The notes under the pieces were generated by a model that did not search any database, was not told the DNA's origin, and saw only the letters and a program-made list of their open reading frames with translations. From contig DASVTU010000014.1 of assembly GCA_036387415.1 (NCBI GenBank), positions 62,001-126,000 on the forward strand: a DNA stretch of 64,000 nucleotides, written 5' to 3'. This document shows, one piece after another, positions 54,739 through 63,954 of this stretch. The position numbers and the translations under genes are program-made. The stretch comes from DASVTU01 sp036387415. Its GTDB lineage: Bacteria > Acidobacteriota > Blastocatellia > Pyrinomonadales > Pyrinomonadaceae. The stretch's first letter is position 1. Each line of letters starts with the position of its first letter.

Positions 54739-56001
54739 TCAGAAAATACTACTAAAACGATTCCGAAATTTTGACACAAGCGCACCCAAGCCACCCGTCG
54801 TTCCGCGACGACCATTCGTGGCGCGCATTTCCGCGCTTTGCGCCCGCTGTGCCATCAAACAAAGCCCTGCGGCGGCAGCCCACGCCGGACTCTGCACGTC
54901 TTCAATCAAACCTCCGAAGCGATCTCGCTCCGGGTAACCTAAACGCACGGGCGCATCGAACACCTGTTCGGCTATCTCGACCATCCCACCCAACAGCGCG
55001 CCGCCGCCCGTCAGCACGACGCCGCTCGACAACTGTCTCTCCCAGCCCGATTCGCGAATCTCATCGGCGACGTGCATCAGAACCTCTTCGGCACGCGGTT
55101 GGAGAATGTCGCACAGGATTTGGCGCGACAGTTGGCGCGGCCCGCGTCCGCCCACCGAAGGCACTTCGATGAGTTCGCCGCGTTCCATCTCGTTCAGAGA
55201 AGTGCTCGACGCCCAACCGCTCATCCGTTTGAGTTTTTCGGCTTCGGGAATCGGCGTCCGCAGACCGAAGGCGATGTCGTTGGTGAAATGCGAGCCACCG
55301 AGCGCGAAGACCGCCGTGTGCTGTACTGCGCCGCGTTGATAGATAATCAGCCCGGTCGTCTCCGCGCCGATGTCAACGAGCGCGGAGCCAAACTCTTTGT
55401 CTTCGTCGGAGAGCGTCGCTTCGGCGGCGGCCAACTGTTCGAGCACCATATCGGCGACAACCAGCCCGCCGCGATTGACGGCGTTGATGGCGTTCTGCCG
55501 CGACGTGACGGGACTCGTCACGATGTGCACTTTGACGGCGAGACGCGCGCCAATCATGCCAACGGGGTCGTTGATGCCGTCTTGGTCGTCAACGATAAAC
55601 TCTTGTGGCAGACGGTCAACAATCTCGCGTCCGGCGGGAAGTTGAATCGCACAGGCCGAATCAATGGCGCGGCGCACGTCGTCCGGCGTAATCTCGCGGT
55701 CGCGGCCTGAGACGGCGACAATCGCCTGCCCGTTGAAGCCCATGATGTGCGAACCCGCGAGATTAATCGTCACTTCTTCGGCTTCGAGACCGCTCATCCG
55801 CTCGGCCTCTTCGACGGCCTTCTTAATCGCCTCGACCGCCGCATCCGGTTTGACGATGACGCCTTTCCGCAGGCCGCGCGCTTCCGCCTCGCCGATGCCG
55901 ATGATGTCAACGTACCCCGCATCACCCGGCTCGCCGATGATACACGTCACCCGGCTTGTCCCGATGTCTAAGCCGACCGTATGCGACGCGCGTCTAGCCA
56001 T
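54739..56001 (-). CDS. ftsA: Cell division protein FtsA
   Basis: 420 residues; the ATG at 56001 is preceded by AAGGAG. The actin-fold motifs are TVGLDIGTSRVTCIIGE, SALVDIGAETTGLIIYQRGA and SSGVVLTGGGALLGGMVEIAE. The C-terminal amphipathic helix that binds the membrane is visible in VSKFRNRFSSIF. It tethers FtsZ to the membrane. Confidence 0.97.
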   Translation of the reverse strand: MARRASHTVGLDIGTSRVTCIIGEPGDAGYVDIIGIGEAEARGLRKGVIVKPDAAVEAIKKAVEEAERMSGLEAEEVTINLAGSHIMGFNGQAIVAVSGRDREITPDDVRRAIDSACAIQLPAGREIVDRLPQEFIVDDQDGINDPVGMIGARLAVKVHIVTSPVTSRQNAINAVNRGGLVVADMVLEQLAAAEATLSDEDKEFGSALVDIGAETTGLIIYQRGAVQHTAVFALGGSHFTNDIAFGLRTPIPEAEKLKRMSGWASSTSLNEMERGELIEVPSVGGRGPRQLSRQILCDILQPRAEEVLMHVADEIRESGWERQLSSGVVLTGGGALLGGMVEIAEQVFDAPVRLGYPERDRFGGLIEDVQSPAWAAAAGLCLMAQRAQSAEMRATNGRRGTTGGLGALVSKFRNRFSSIF

Positions 56002-56150
56002 TCCCCTTTACTCCTTCACCTCGCTCCGTTTATCGAACTCCATTCTCATCAATCAACGACGCATCCTGTTCGCCCGCAACGCAATTCACTAAAAACAGCT
56101 TCACTCCTATGCAATGATTCAAACACGACCCTCTCGCATCGACCCTCACA

Positions 56151-57374
56151 TCAGCCGACCCGACGCGGCCTCTCGCCTGCGACGCCCGAAGGCGTGCGCC
56201 CATTCACCTGCCGTTCGCGCGTGTTGTTCGGCTTCTGCTTGTTTTCGCCCGCCGCGCGTTGCGCCCTGTTCTCATCACGACGCTCGTCTCTGCGATGTTC
56301 GGACGGCTTTTTCTCCTTAACGCTATCGACGCTCTTTACAGCGGCGACGGGAGCGGCGGCGGAGTTGTCCGTCGCAGTGTTGTCCGTGAGCGGGTCTGTC
56401 GTTTCGTGCGGAGACTGTGAGCCGCCCGGCTTATGACCGACGATGACGCGCCCGCCGCGTGCGGCGCGCGCCGCGTCAAACGTCACCTGTGTCGCATCGA
56501 GCCGCGTGACGACGATTTCGGGGCGTTTTTGACGCACCTTGTCGAGCGTCTTCAAGGCTTCGTCGAGTCGCGCGCCAAAATCCCGACCGCCGAGGCGCAC
56601 TTCGATTTGCGAATCATTCCCCGTCAACTGCGCGCGTACATCATGCACGTCGCCAAGATTGACTTCGCTGACGCGACCCGCCAATCCCGCCGCTTCCCAC
56701 TCGCGCTTCATTTCCAAAACCTTCTTCATGCGCTCGCGATTTTCGGGACGCGACGCGTCGCCGCTCGTCTCATCCAGCCCGCGTATGAAGAAGGAGTTAA
56801 GCTGGTCTGTCGTCGATGCGTTGCCGAGCATGACGCCTTCTTCGTCAACCCAGACGAGGCGACCACTCGCGTTCGTGCGTGCCACCATGAGCGGCTCGCG
56901 CTCTCGGACGCGCACGCGCACGCCCGATGGCAGGACGCGCGAGACGACAGCCGCGCGCACCCACGGTTGTCTGCCTAGTTCCGCGCTGATGGCGGCGATG
57001 TCCGCGCGCCAGACGCCCGTCGTGGCGGTCGCACGACGCACAATCGTTCTCATCTCCTCGGCGGACGAGCGTGCCGCGCCGTCCACTTCAATCGAACGCA
57101 CGGCGAAGAACGAAGCCGAAGCCGCCGCGCGATAACCCGCAAAGAGAGCCACGCCGACCGACGCGGCGAGCAGAAGTTTGAAGGCGAGCGGCAGGAACGC
57201 CAACGCCCTCCCACGCGTCGCGCCGACAGCGTTGCCGCCGCGAGAAGCGCCGCCGCGTCGCGCCGGACGTTGCACGACATCGCCGCCGCTGGCGCGTCTC
57301 TTTCCCGCCTGCGTCGCACCGCCTGCTGCTCCGGCGCGTCCCGCGCGTGGTGTGATGACCTGCTCTCTTAACAT
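56151..57374 (-). CDS. ftsQ: Cell division protein FtsQ/DivIB with a charged C-terminal extension
   Basis: 407 residues. A basic cytoplasmic N-terminus (residues 1-57, Arg/Gly/Ala-rich) precedes the single membrane segment (LPLAFKLLLAASVGVALFAGY). A POTRA domain (FFAVRSIEVDGAARSSAEEM) and the FtsQ beta domain (VVSRVLPSGVRVRVREREPL) follow. The last ~90 residues are low complexity and charged (EKKPSEHRRDERRDENRAQR), beyond the usual length. It links the division complex across the membrane. Confidence 0.9.
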   Translation of the reverse strand: MLREQVITPRAGRAGAAGGATQAGKRRASGGDVVQRPARRGGASRGGNAVGATRGRALAFLPLAFKLLLAASVGVALFAGYRAAASASFFAVRSIEVDGAARSSAEEMRTIVRRATATTGVWRADIAAISAELGRQPWVRAAVVSRVLPSGVRVRVREREPLMVARTNASGRLVWVDEEGVMLGNASTTDQLNSFFIRGLDETSGDASRPENRERMKKVLEMKREWEAAGLAGRVSEVNLGDVHDVRAQLTGNDSQIEVRLGGRDFGARLDEALKTLDKVRQKRPEIVVTRLDATQVTFDAARAARGGRVIVGHKPGGSQSPHETTDPLTDNTATDNSAAAPVAAVKSVDSVKEKKPSEHRRDERRDENRAQRAAGENKQKPNNTRERQVNGRTPSGVAGERPRRVG

Positions 57375-57438
57375 TTTTCTTTCCTTCGCAAATTACTAAT
57401 GAACGCCGACGACTGTTGAGAAGAGTGCTGTCGGAACG

Positions 57439-58581
57439 TCAAACGTCGTCTCTTTCCGGTGCGCGCTCGTTTTCTGCCGTCACTCTTTCGTTACTATCTT
57501 TCTCCGCCTGTGGCGGATGGTTCGCGTCGCGTGATGTCGCACTATTCGTCGATTGTCCGGTGGCGGTTGGCGACGGGTTGCGAGTCGAACTTTCGTCCGC
57601 CTCAGTGGCTCCGTTTTCATCCTTTAGCGAAGCGACGTTCGCGCCCCACAATTCGACTTCATACTCCAACTCGATGCCGTGCTCATGTCGGAAGCGTTCG
57701 CGTATCTCTTCGGCAAGCGCAAGCGTGTCTGCGGCGCGTGCGTCGTCGCCTTCGGTGACAATGAAGTTGGCGTGGACGGGCGAGACGACGGCGCCGCCGC
57801 GTTTTGCGCCCTTCATGCCCATCTCGTCAATCATCTTGCCAGTGCTGAGGCCGCTGCCCGGCGGATTTTTGAAGAAGCATCCGGCGGAACGTGCGCCGTG
57901 CGGTTGCGTCGCAAAACGCTTCTGCTTGGCCTCCTCCATGCGCGCACGAATCTTCTCCGGCTCGTCGTGCCGCAGACGTAGCGTCGCGCCGAGCAGCAGT
58001 TCGCCTTCACGAAAAGAGGTGTGACGATAGTTCCACTCAACCTCGCTCCCCGCGACTTCGACCACACGACCTCCGCGCGCCACGCGCACCGTCTCCACGA
58101 CCATCCCGATTTCGTGCCCGTACGCGCCCGCGTTCATCCACAACGCGCCGCCCACCGTGCCCGGTATGCCGCCCAACCCTTCGATACCCGACAACCCCTG
58201 CCGCGCGGCATCCACGCATAGACGCGGCAACGAATAACCCGCGCTCACCGAAACACGCTCGCCCTCGAAACGCGCCTCGCCCTTGACCTCGCGCATGCAC
58301 AGCAGAACGTAATGATGCTCCGCGTCGTCGGCGAGCACGTTGCTGCCCGCGCCGAGCACACGCCACGCGATGCCAGCAGCGTCGAGCGCGCCCGCCGCCT
58401 CTGCCGCCTGTTGCTCCGTCTCCGGCAAGAACAGCCAATCCACAACGCCGCCCACACGCAAACTCGTTAACTCCGCAAAACGCCGCCCGCGCTCCGCACG
58501 CACGCCCACACGCGACGCAATATCTCGAATCGCCGCATCCCGCGCGCTCATGTCCGTCGTGTTCTGCGTTTCACTCAACAT
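57439..58581 (-). CDS. murB: UDP-N-acetylenolpyruvoylglucosamine reductase
   Basis: 380 residues from the ATG at 58581. The FAD-binding motifs are ELTSLRVGGVVDWLFLP, RVLGAGSNVLADD and GIEGLGGIPGTVGGALWMNAGAYG. The catalytic Arg/Ser/Glu set is in WNYRHTSFREGE, GARSAGCFFKNPPG and the closing HGIELEYEVELWGANV. The last ~70 residues are a disordered Ser/Thr/Asp/Glu tail not found in typical MurB. It reduces the enolpyruvyl group to make UDP-MurNAc. Confidence 0.96.
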   Translation of the reverse strand: MLSETQNTTDMSARDAAIRDIASRVGVRAERGRRFAELTSLRVGGVVDWLFLPETEQQAAEAAGALDAAGIAWRVLGAGSNVLADDAEHHYVLLCMREVKGEARFEGERVSVSAGYSLPRLCVDAARQGLSGIEGLGGIPGTVGGALWMNAGAYGHEIGMVVETVRVARGGRVVEVAGSEVEWNYRHTSFREGELLLGATLRLRHDEPEKIRARMEEAKQKRFATQPHGARSAGCFFKNPPGSGLSTGKMIDEMGMKGAKRGGAVVSPVHANFIVTEGDDARAADTLALAEEIRERFRHEHGIELEYEVELWGANVASLKDENGATEADESSTRNPSPTATGQSTNSATSRDANHPPQAEKDSNERVTAENERAPERDDV

Positions 58582-58587
58582 AAAATT

Positions 58588-58660
58588 AGAGTTCGGAGGT
58601 CAGAGGTCAGTGGAAGACAGTTTTTAACTGACATCTAACCTCTAACCTCCGGCCTCTGCT
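58588..58660. repeat. Word-repeat dyad 13 (GAGGTCA/GAGGTTA words)
   Basis: The left arm reads GGAGGTCAGAGGTCAGTGG; the right arm (58621-58660) reads AACTGACATCTAACCTCTAA and more of the complement. The right arm contains the last codons and stop of murC (REQRPEVRG). Loop and words closely match dyad 14. Confidence 0.88.
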
Positions 58661-60035
58661 CCCTAAGCATTTCCACCAACTGTTCGCCGACGCGATAGAC
58701 GTTGCCCGCGCCGAGTGTGATAACCATGTCGCCCGTACGCACTTCGCTGAACAGTGCGGCAGCCGAATCGTCGAGCGTGCCCGCGTAGCGCACCTCTTTG
58801 TGTCCGTAGCGTTTGACAGCCTCGACCAGTGCTTCCGCCGTCACGCCCTCAATCGGGTCTTCGCTCGCCGCGTAGATGTCCGAGACGAGCAGCACGTCGG
58901 CGTTATTGAACGAGCGCGCGAATTCGTCCATCTGGTCTTTCGTACGTGAATAGCGATGCGGTTGAAAGAGCACTATCATGCGCCGTCCGCGTGAGCCGAC
59001 TTTGGCCGCCGCCAACGTCGCCTTAATCTCCGTCGGGTGATGTCCGTAATCGTCAACGACGAGCACGCCCGCCTCCTCGCCCTTGAACTGGAAGCGACGA
59101 TTAACGCCCGTGAACTCCGCCAACCCGCGCACAATCATGTCGAACTCGACCTCAAGCTCGAAGCACGCGGCGATGGCCGCCAGCGCGTTGTAGACGTTGT
59201 GCAACCCCGGCACGCGCAAATTCACTTCGCCAATCAACTCGCTGCCGCGCCGCACCTTGAAGCGCGAACCGAAATCCTGGTCGTAACGCACCTCGCGCGC
59301 AGAGATGTCGGCCTGTGCACTCAACCCGTAAGTGATTCTGCGTCGCGTCACGGAAGGGATGATGTCCTGCACGTGCGGGTCGTCAAGACACAAGATAGAC
59401 GCGCCGTAGAACGGCACTTTGTTGACGAAATCGGCGAAGCACTTTCGCACGTCGGTCATGTCGTCGTAGTAGTCCATGTGTTCGCGGTCGATGTTGGTCA
59501 CAATAGCAATCGTCGGCGACAGCATTAGAAACGAGCGGTCGCTCTCATCCGCTTCGACCACCATCAAATCGCTCTTGCCGAGACGCGCGTTCGAGCCGAA
59601 CGCGCCGACCACGCCGCCAACCACCACCGTCGGATCCATCTCGGCGCATCCGAGCACGGTGGCAATCATCGAAGTGGTCGTCGTTTTGCCGTGCGAACCT
59701 GCGACGGCCACCGTGTGCGGCTTCAGGCGCATCAACTCGGCCAACATCTCAGCCCGCGCAATCACCGGAATCGAACGACGCCGTGCCTCTTCAATTTCCG
59801 CGTTATCGTCGCGTACGGCGGTCGAACGCACGACCACATGCGCGTCGCTGACGTTTTCCGCCCCGTGTCCCTCGACGAATTCAACCCCCACGCTCTGCAA
59901 CCTATCCGTCACCACCGAACGTTTCAAATCCGAACCCGACACACGAAAACCCATGTTCGCCAGCACCTCCGCGATACCGGACATGCCGATGCCGCCCACG
60001 CCGACAAAATGGATGTGTTGAATTCTTCGGAACAT
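58635..60035 (-). CDS. murC: UDP-N-acetylmuramate--L-alanine ligase
   Basis: 466 residues. The Mur ligase motifs are IHFVGVGGIGMSGIAEVLAN, the ATP loop AVAGSHGKTTTTSMIA and the later VNRRFQFKGEEAGVLVVDDYGHHPTEI, with FQPHRYSRT in the last domain. It adds L-Ala to UDP-MurNAc. Its C-terminal ~8 residues (EQRPEVRG) are written by dyad 13. Confidence 0.97.
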   Translation of the reverse strand: MFRRIQHIHFVGVGGIGMSGIAEVLANMGFRVSGSDLKRSVVTDRLQSVGVEFVEGHGAENVSDAHVVVRSTAVRDDNAEIEEARRRSIPVIARAEMLAELMRLKPHTVAVAGSHGKTTTTSMIATVLGCAEMDPTVVVGGVVGAFGSNARLGKSDLMVVEADESDRSFLMLSPTIAIVTNIDREHMDYYDDMTDVRKCFADFVNKVPFYGASILCLDDPHVQDIIPSVTRRRITYGLSAQADISAREVRYDQDFGSRFKVRRGSELIGEVNLRVPGLHNVYNALAAIAACFELEVEFDMIVRGLAEFTGVNRRFQFKGEEAGVLVVDDYGHHPTEIKATLAAAKVGSRGRRMIVLFQPHRYSRTKDQMDEFARSFNNADVLLVSDIYAASEDPIEGVTAEALVEAVKRYGHKEVRYAGTLDDSAAALFSEVRTGDMVITLGAGNVYRVGEQLVEMLREQRPEVRG

Positions 60036-60046
60036 TTCAAAACTCT

Positions 60047-60120
60047 CGAGGCCGGAGGTTGGAGGTCAGAGGTTAGTAAAGACAATTTTTAACTAACCTC
60101 TAGCCTCTGACCTCTCCTTA
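60047..60120. repeat. Word-repeat dyad 14 (GAGGTCA/GAGGTTA words)
   Basis: The left arm reads GGCCGGAGGTTGGAGGTCAG and continues AGGTTAG; the right arm reads AACTAACCTCTAGCCTCTGA and so on. The loop (AAAGACAATTTTT) is almost the same as in dyad 13. The right arm contains the last codons and stop of murG (RRGQRLEVS). Confidence 0.88.
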
Positions 60121-61183
60121 TCAGCTTTTCTATCATATCGACCGCCGCCTCTGCGGCGTCGCGACGAGCCATGCGGCGACTCGCTTCTTCCATCTGCGTG
60201 ATGCGCTGCGGCTCATGGATGAGCGCGGCGATTTCTTTGGCGAGCGCCTCGCCTGTCAAATCTTCCTGCGGAATCATCCGCGCGGCTCCGGCCTCTTGCA
60301 TCGCTTCGGCGTTGCGACGCTGTTCGAGTTGGCCGGGGAGCGGAATCATCAAAGCCGACTTGCCCGCTGCCATCAACTCGAAACTCGTCGTGGCTCCGGC
60401 GCGCGAGATGATTAAATCGGCGGCGGCGAAGGCCGCCACCATATCGTCGATGTACTCGCGTATGTCGGCGCGTTCTGTCCAACCCGCCACCGCGTATCCT
60501 TCTCGCACCTTGTCGAAATCGAGTTTGCCCGTCTGGTGCGTGATGGCGAGCACGTCGCGTTGCGGCGCGAGATGCGCGAGCGCGGCCACCATCGCTTCAT
60601 TAATCGCACGCGCGCCCTGCGAGCCGCCAAAGAGCAGCAGGGAGAAACGCGCGGGGTCGCGCCGTTTGGCTGGAATGTCAAAGAACTCGCGCCTGACGGG
60701 ATTGCCCGTCACCACAGCTTTACCGCGAAAGTAAGGCAACGCGGCATCGAACGAGACAGCCGCCGCATCGACGAATCGCGCAAGCGTCCGATTCGTAAAA
60801 CCGGGCACGGCGTTTGATTCCATCACCAGCGTCGGCACGCGCATGAGCGACGCCATGAGCAGCACAGGGCCTGATACGTAACCGCCCGCGCCCACCACCG
60901 CATCAGGCCTAAATTCGCGTATCAGCCGCCGCGCCGCCAGCAAACTCTTCGGCAGAATCGACAGCCCGCGCAGACGTTCGCGCAAACCCATGTTCACCAG
61001 CCCCGTACTTTCAATGAGCGAAAGTTCAAATCCCGCTTGCGGCACCAACCGCGTCTCCAATCCCCGCGCCGTCCCGACGAAGCGCACCGACGATGCCGCG
61101 GCGCGGCTCACAATCTCTTTCGCCACCGCGATGCCCGGATAAATGTGTCCGCCCGTCCCTCCGGCAGCAATGAGCACGCGCAT
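60089..61183 (-). CDS. murG: UDP-N-acetylglucosamine--lipid-pyrophosphoryl-MurNAc-pentapeptide transferase
   Basis: 364 residues. The motifs are LIAAGGTGGHIYPGIAVAKE at the start, VMESNAVPGFTNRTLARF, LLLFGGSQGARAINEAM and AADLIISRAGATTSFELMAA with ALMIPLP. It makes lipid II from lipid I on the cytoplasmic face of the membrane. It follows ftsW with a 3-base gap. Its C-terminal 9 residues come from dyad 14. Confidence 0.97.
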   Translation of the reverse strand: MRVLIAAGGTGGHIYPGIAVAKEIVSRAAASSVRFVGTARGLETRLVPQAGFELSLIESTGLVNMGLRERLRGLSILPKSLLAARRLIREFRPDAVVGAGGYVSGPVLLMASLMRVPTLVMESNAVPGFTNRTLARFVDAAAVSFDAALPYFRGKAVVTGNPVRREFFDIPAKRRDPARFSLLLFGGSQGARAINEAMVAALAHLAPQRDVLAITHQTGKLDFDKVREGYAVAGWTERADIREYIDDMVAAFAAADLIISRAGATTSFELMAAGKSALMIPLPGQLEQRRNAEAMQEAGAARMIPQEDLTGEALAKEIAALIHEPQRITQMEEASRRMARRDAAEAAVDMIEKLIRRGQRLEVS

Positions 61184-61186
61184 TTT

Positions 61187-62443
61187 TTAACCTCGCGTGC
61201 GAGACGGCAGACGTTGCGGTTGCTGCACGACGACGGGTGCACGCGGGGGAACGGCGCGCGGCGCGACCGACGCAACACGACGACGCGGGGAATGGGGAAC
61301 AGTCGTCGTCACGTCTTCTGTCGATTGCCGCGCGCCCCGCTCGCTACCACTGAAGGTCGCCTGCTGCGAGATGTTCAAAAGTATGCCGACTGAAAACAGC
61401 GTCGGCACCAGCGACGACCCACCGTAAGAAATAAACGGCAAAGGAATGCCCTTCGTCGGCACCAACGCCAGCACCACGCTGATGTTGAAAAGAGCCTGTG
61501 CCACGATTCCCGTCACGATGCCTATTCCGAGCAGCATTCCGAATCTGTCCGGCGCGTTGAGAGCCGCACGCATCCCGCGCCAGAGAAAGACACCAAACAT
61601 CGACACTACCGTCAACGCGCCAATCAAACCCAACTCCTCGCTCACCACCGCGAAGATAAAATCCGAATACGCGAACGGCAGAAAGAACATCTTCTGTCGC
61701 CCCTCGGTGAAGCCAAGCCCGTCAAGCCCGCCCGAACCGACCGCCAAGAGCGACTGCACAATCTGATAACCGCTTCCCTGCGGGTCGTCCCACGGATTGA
61801 GAAACGCCATCAACCTCTTCAAACGCCACGGCACGAAGACCAACAACCCGACGAGAACCACTAGAGCCGGAGCCGCCGCCATCGCCATGTGCGACAGTCG
61901 CGCACCCGCCGTGTAAAGCACCACCACAGCGATAACCGCCAGCATCATCGACGTGCCCAAATCAGGCTCGACCACCACCAATAACACCAGCAATCCCGTC
62001 ACCGCCACCGACGGCACGAACGTCCTCAGAAACGCTCCCTCCTCGCCCGCGCGTCGTTCGAGAAAACGCGCGAGGAAGATTGCCAGTGCGAGTTTCGACA
62101 ACTCCGAAGGTTGCAGCGTAAAGCTGCCGACACGAATCCAACGCCGCGCCCCGTTGACGGGCGGAAACGCAAACACCGCCAGGAGCATCAAGACCGCCAA
62201 TCCTAACAACCCGTATACGACCGTCGTGCTTCGCAGCAATCCGTAATTGAAACGCGACGCGCCCAACATCGCCGCCAGCCCCACCAGCGTCCACACGCCC
62301 TGCCGCACGACGTAGTGAAACTGGCTGCCGTTCTGCTTCGCCGCCATCACCGCCGACGCGCTATAAACCATCACCACACCGAACAGCGCCAGCCCCAGCG
62401 TCGCCGCAAACAACCACTCATCTGTCTGTAACTTCTTCGCCAT
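61187..62443 (-). CDS. ftsW: Lipid II polymerase FtsW (SEDS family)
   Basis: 418 residues with about ten membrane segments. SEDS motifs include VNGARRWIRVGSFTLQPSEL, VEPDLGTSMML, YQIVQSLLAVGSGGLDGLGF and KGIPLPFISYGGSSL. The C-terminal 60 residues are a cytoplasmic Arg/Pro/Ser tail. It polymerises septal peptidoglycan with a partner transpeptidase. Dyad 15 lies directly upstream. Confidence 0.96.
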   Translation of the reverse strand: MAKKLQTDEWLFAATLGLALFGVVMVYSASAVMAAKQNGSQFHYVVRQGVWTLVGLAAMLGASRFNYGLLRSTTVVYGLLGLAVLMLLAVFAFPPVNGARRWIRVGSFTLQPSELSKLALAIFLARFLERRAGEEGAFLRTFVPSVAVTGLLVLLVVVEPDLGTSMMLAVIAVVVLYTAGARLSHMAMAAAPALVVLVGLLVFVPWRLKRLMAFLNPWDDPQGSGYQIVQSLLAVGSGGLDGLGFTEGRQKMFFLPFAYSDFIFAVVSEELGLIGALTVVSMFGVFLWRGMRAALNAPDRFGMLLGIGIVTGIVAQALFNISVVLALVPTKGIPLPFISYGGSSLVPTLFSVGILLNISQQATFSGSERGARQSTEDVTTTVPHSPRRRVASVAPRAVPPRAPVVVQQPQRLPSRTRG

Positions 62444-62452
62444 AACCCATTC

Positions 62453-62557
62453 AATTGCGGAATGCGGGTTGCCGAATGTGGATTTGAAAACCGTGTAACG
62501 AATCAGGAAGCTTTCGCTTCTTCAATCCGCAATCCGAAATCCGCACTCCGCAATCCG
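62453..62557. repeat. Word-repeat dyad 15 (GCGGATT words)
   Basis: The left arm reads ATTGCGGAATGCGGGTTGCC and continues GAATGTGGATTTG; the right arm (62520-62557) reads CAATCCGCAATCCGAAATCC and more of the complement. The right arm and adjacent loop encode the last ~15 residues of murD (RSADFGLRIEEAKAS). Confidence 0.88.
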
Positions 62558-63909
62558 TTGACTGTTTCCTTGAACACACGCCCGCGATGCTCGTAACTCT
62601 CAAACATATCGAAACTCGCGCAGGCGGGCGCGAGCAGTACGATGTCGCCGCGACGCGCGAGCGCCTGTGCGCGACGCACAGCATCGTGCATGTCGTCCGC
62701 ACGCTCGACGGTCGGAGCAAACTCCCGCAACTCGTTCTCGATGCGTCCGGCGTCTTCGCCAATCAACACCAGCGCGCGTGCTTTTGCACGAACGAGCGGC
62801 GCGAGCGGCGCGTAAGGCGCGTTTTTGCCGCGACCGCCGAGAATTAAAACCACCTGCCCCTCCGCATCCTCGAACGCCTCCAAAGCCTTCAACGCCGCAT
62901 CCACGTTGGTCGCCTTCGAGTCGTTGTAAAACTCTATGCCGTCAATCGCCGTGACGAGTTCGAGACGATGCTCAACGGGAGCGAAGTGTCTGACCGTTTC
63001 GCGCATCGAATCCGGCGACGCGCCGCAGGCCAGTCCCACCGACAGCGACGCGATAACGTTCTCGACGTTATGCATTCCGCGCAGGCGTATGTCCTCGCGC
63101 ATCATTAAAACTCGCTCGCCGCCCTCGCGCGTCCGCGACACAATCTCGCGTCCCCTCAGAAATAATCCTTCGTCGAGTTCGCGCGTCGTGCTGAATCGGA
63201 CGACGTGCGCGTTCAACCCACGCGCCCACGATGCGACAATCTCGTCGTCGGCATTAAGCACGGCCACGTCTTCCGCCGTCTGGTTACGAAAGATGCGATG
63301 CTTGGCCGCCGCATAGTCGTTGATGGTTTCGTATCTATCCATGTGGTCAGGCATCAGGTTCAAAACGACCGCGACGGTAGGACGAAAATCACGAATCGTC
63401 TCAAGTTGATAACTGGAAAGCTCCGCGACCGTCCAACCATCCTCTCGCGACGACTCAACCAGCGAAATGAGCGGCGTTCCGATGTTGCCGCCGACCTGCA
63501 CTGTCAATCCAGCGTCACGGAGCATGGCGAAAATCAAACTCGTCGTCGTCGTCTTGCCGTTCGTCCCCGTAATGCCGACGACGCGCCCGCGCAAGTATCG
63601 CCACGCCAACTCGACCTCCCCGATAACCTCCGCGCCCGCGCGCTCCGCATACCTCACCGGAATCGACTTCGACGGCACGCCCGGACTCAATACCACCAAC
63701 TCAATCTGGTCTAACAACCACGACGGCACATCGCCCGCCACCAACCCGACGCCCTCCGCCTTCAACCCGCGCGCATCCTCAGTCCACTCTTCAATCGGCT
63801 TGCGGTCGTTCAACGCCACACGCGCGCCACGTTCCGACAGAAAACGCGCCGCCGCCACGCCGCTCCGCGCCGCCCCGATGACCAAGACTTTTTTGCCGTT
63901 CACTTCCAA
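62503..63909 (-). CDS. murD: UDP-N-acetylmuramoylalanine--D-glutamate ligase
   Basis: 469 residues from a TTG at 63909, chosen because it gives the family's usual start MEVNGKKVLVIGAARSG; in-frame TTG at 63942 and GTG at 63903 are alternatives. The motifs are the ATP loop GITGTNGKTTTTSLIFAM, FRPTVAVVLNLMPDHMDRY, FAPVEHRLELV and YNDSKATNVDAALKAL. It adds D-Glu to the precursor. Both ends of the gene touch word repeats: the arm at 63917-63948 upstream and dyad 15 downstream. Confidence 0.95.
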   Translation of the reverse strand: MEVNGKKVLVIGAARSGVAAARFLSERGARVALNDRKPIEEWTEDARGLKAEGVGLVAGDVPSWLLDQIELVVLSPGVPSKSIPVRYAERAGAEVIGEVELAWRYLRGRVVGITGTNGKTTTTSLIFAMLRDAGLTVQVGGNIGTPLISLVESSREDGWTVAELSSYQLETIRDFRPTVAVVLNLMPDHMDRYETINDYAAAKHRIFRNQTAEDVAVLNADDEIVASWARGLNAHVVRFSTTRELDEGLFLRGREIVSRTREGGERVLMMREDIRLRGMHNVENVIASLSVGLACGASPDSMRETVRHFAPVEHRLELVTAIDGIEFYNDSKATNVDAALKALEAFEDAEGQVVLILGGRGKNAPYAPLAPLVRAKARALVLIGEDAGRIENELREFAPTVERADDMHDAVRRAQALARRGDIVLLAPACASFDMFESYEHRGRVFKETVNGLRSADFGLRIEEAKAS

Positions 63910-63916
63910 TTCGTTC

Positions 63917-63948
63917 TTCAATCCGCGATTCGAATTCCGCAATCCGCA
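63917..63948. repeat. Single arm of the GCGGATT word repeat
   Basis: CAATCCGCGATTCGAATTCC and then GCAATCCGC carry the words of dyads 1 and 15, between the murD start and the mraY stop codon. No second arm is present; a short ATTCGAAT palindrome lies inside. Confidence 0.6.
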
Positions 63949-63954
63949 TTCTTG

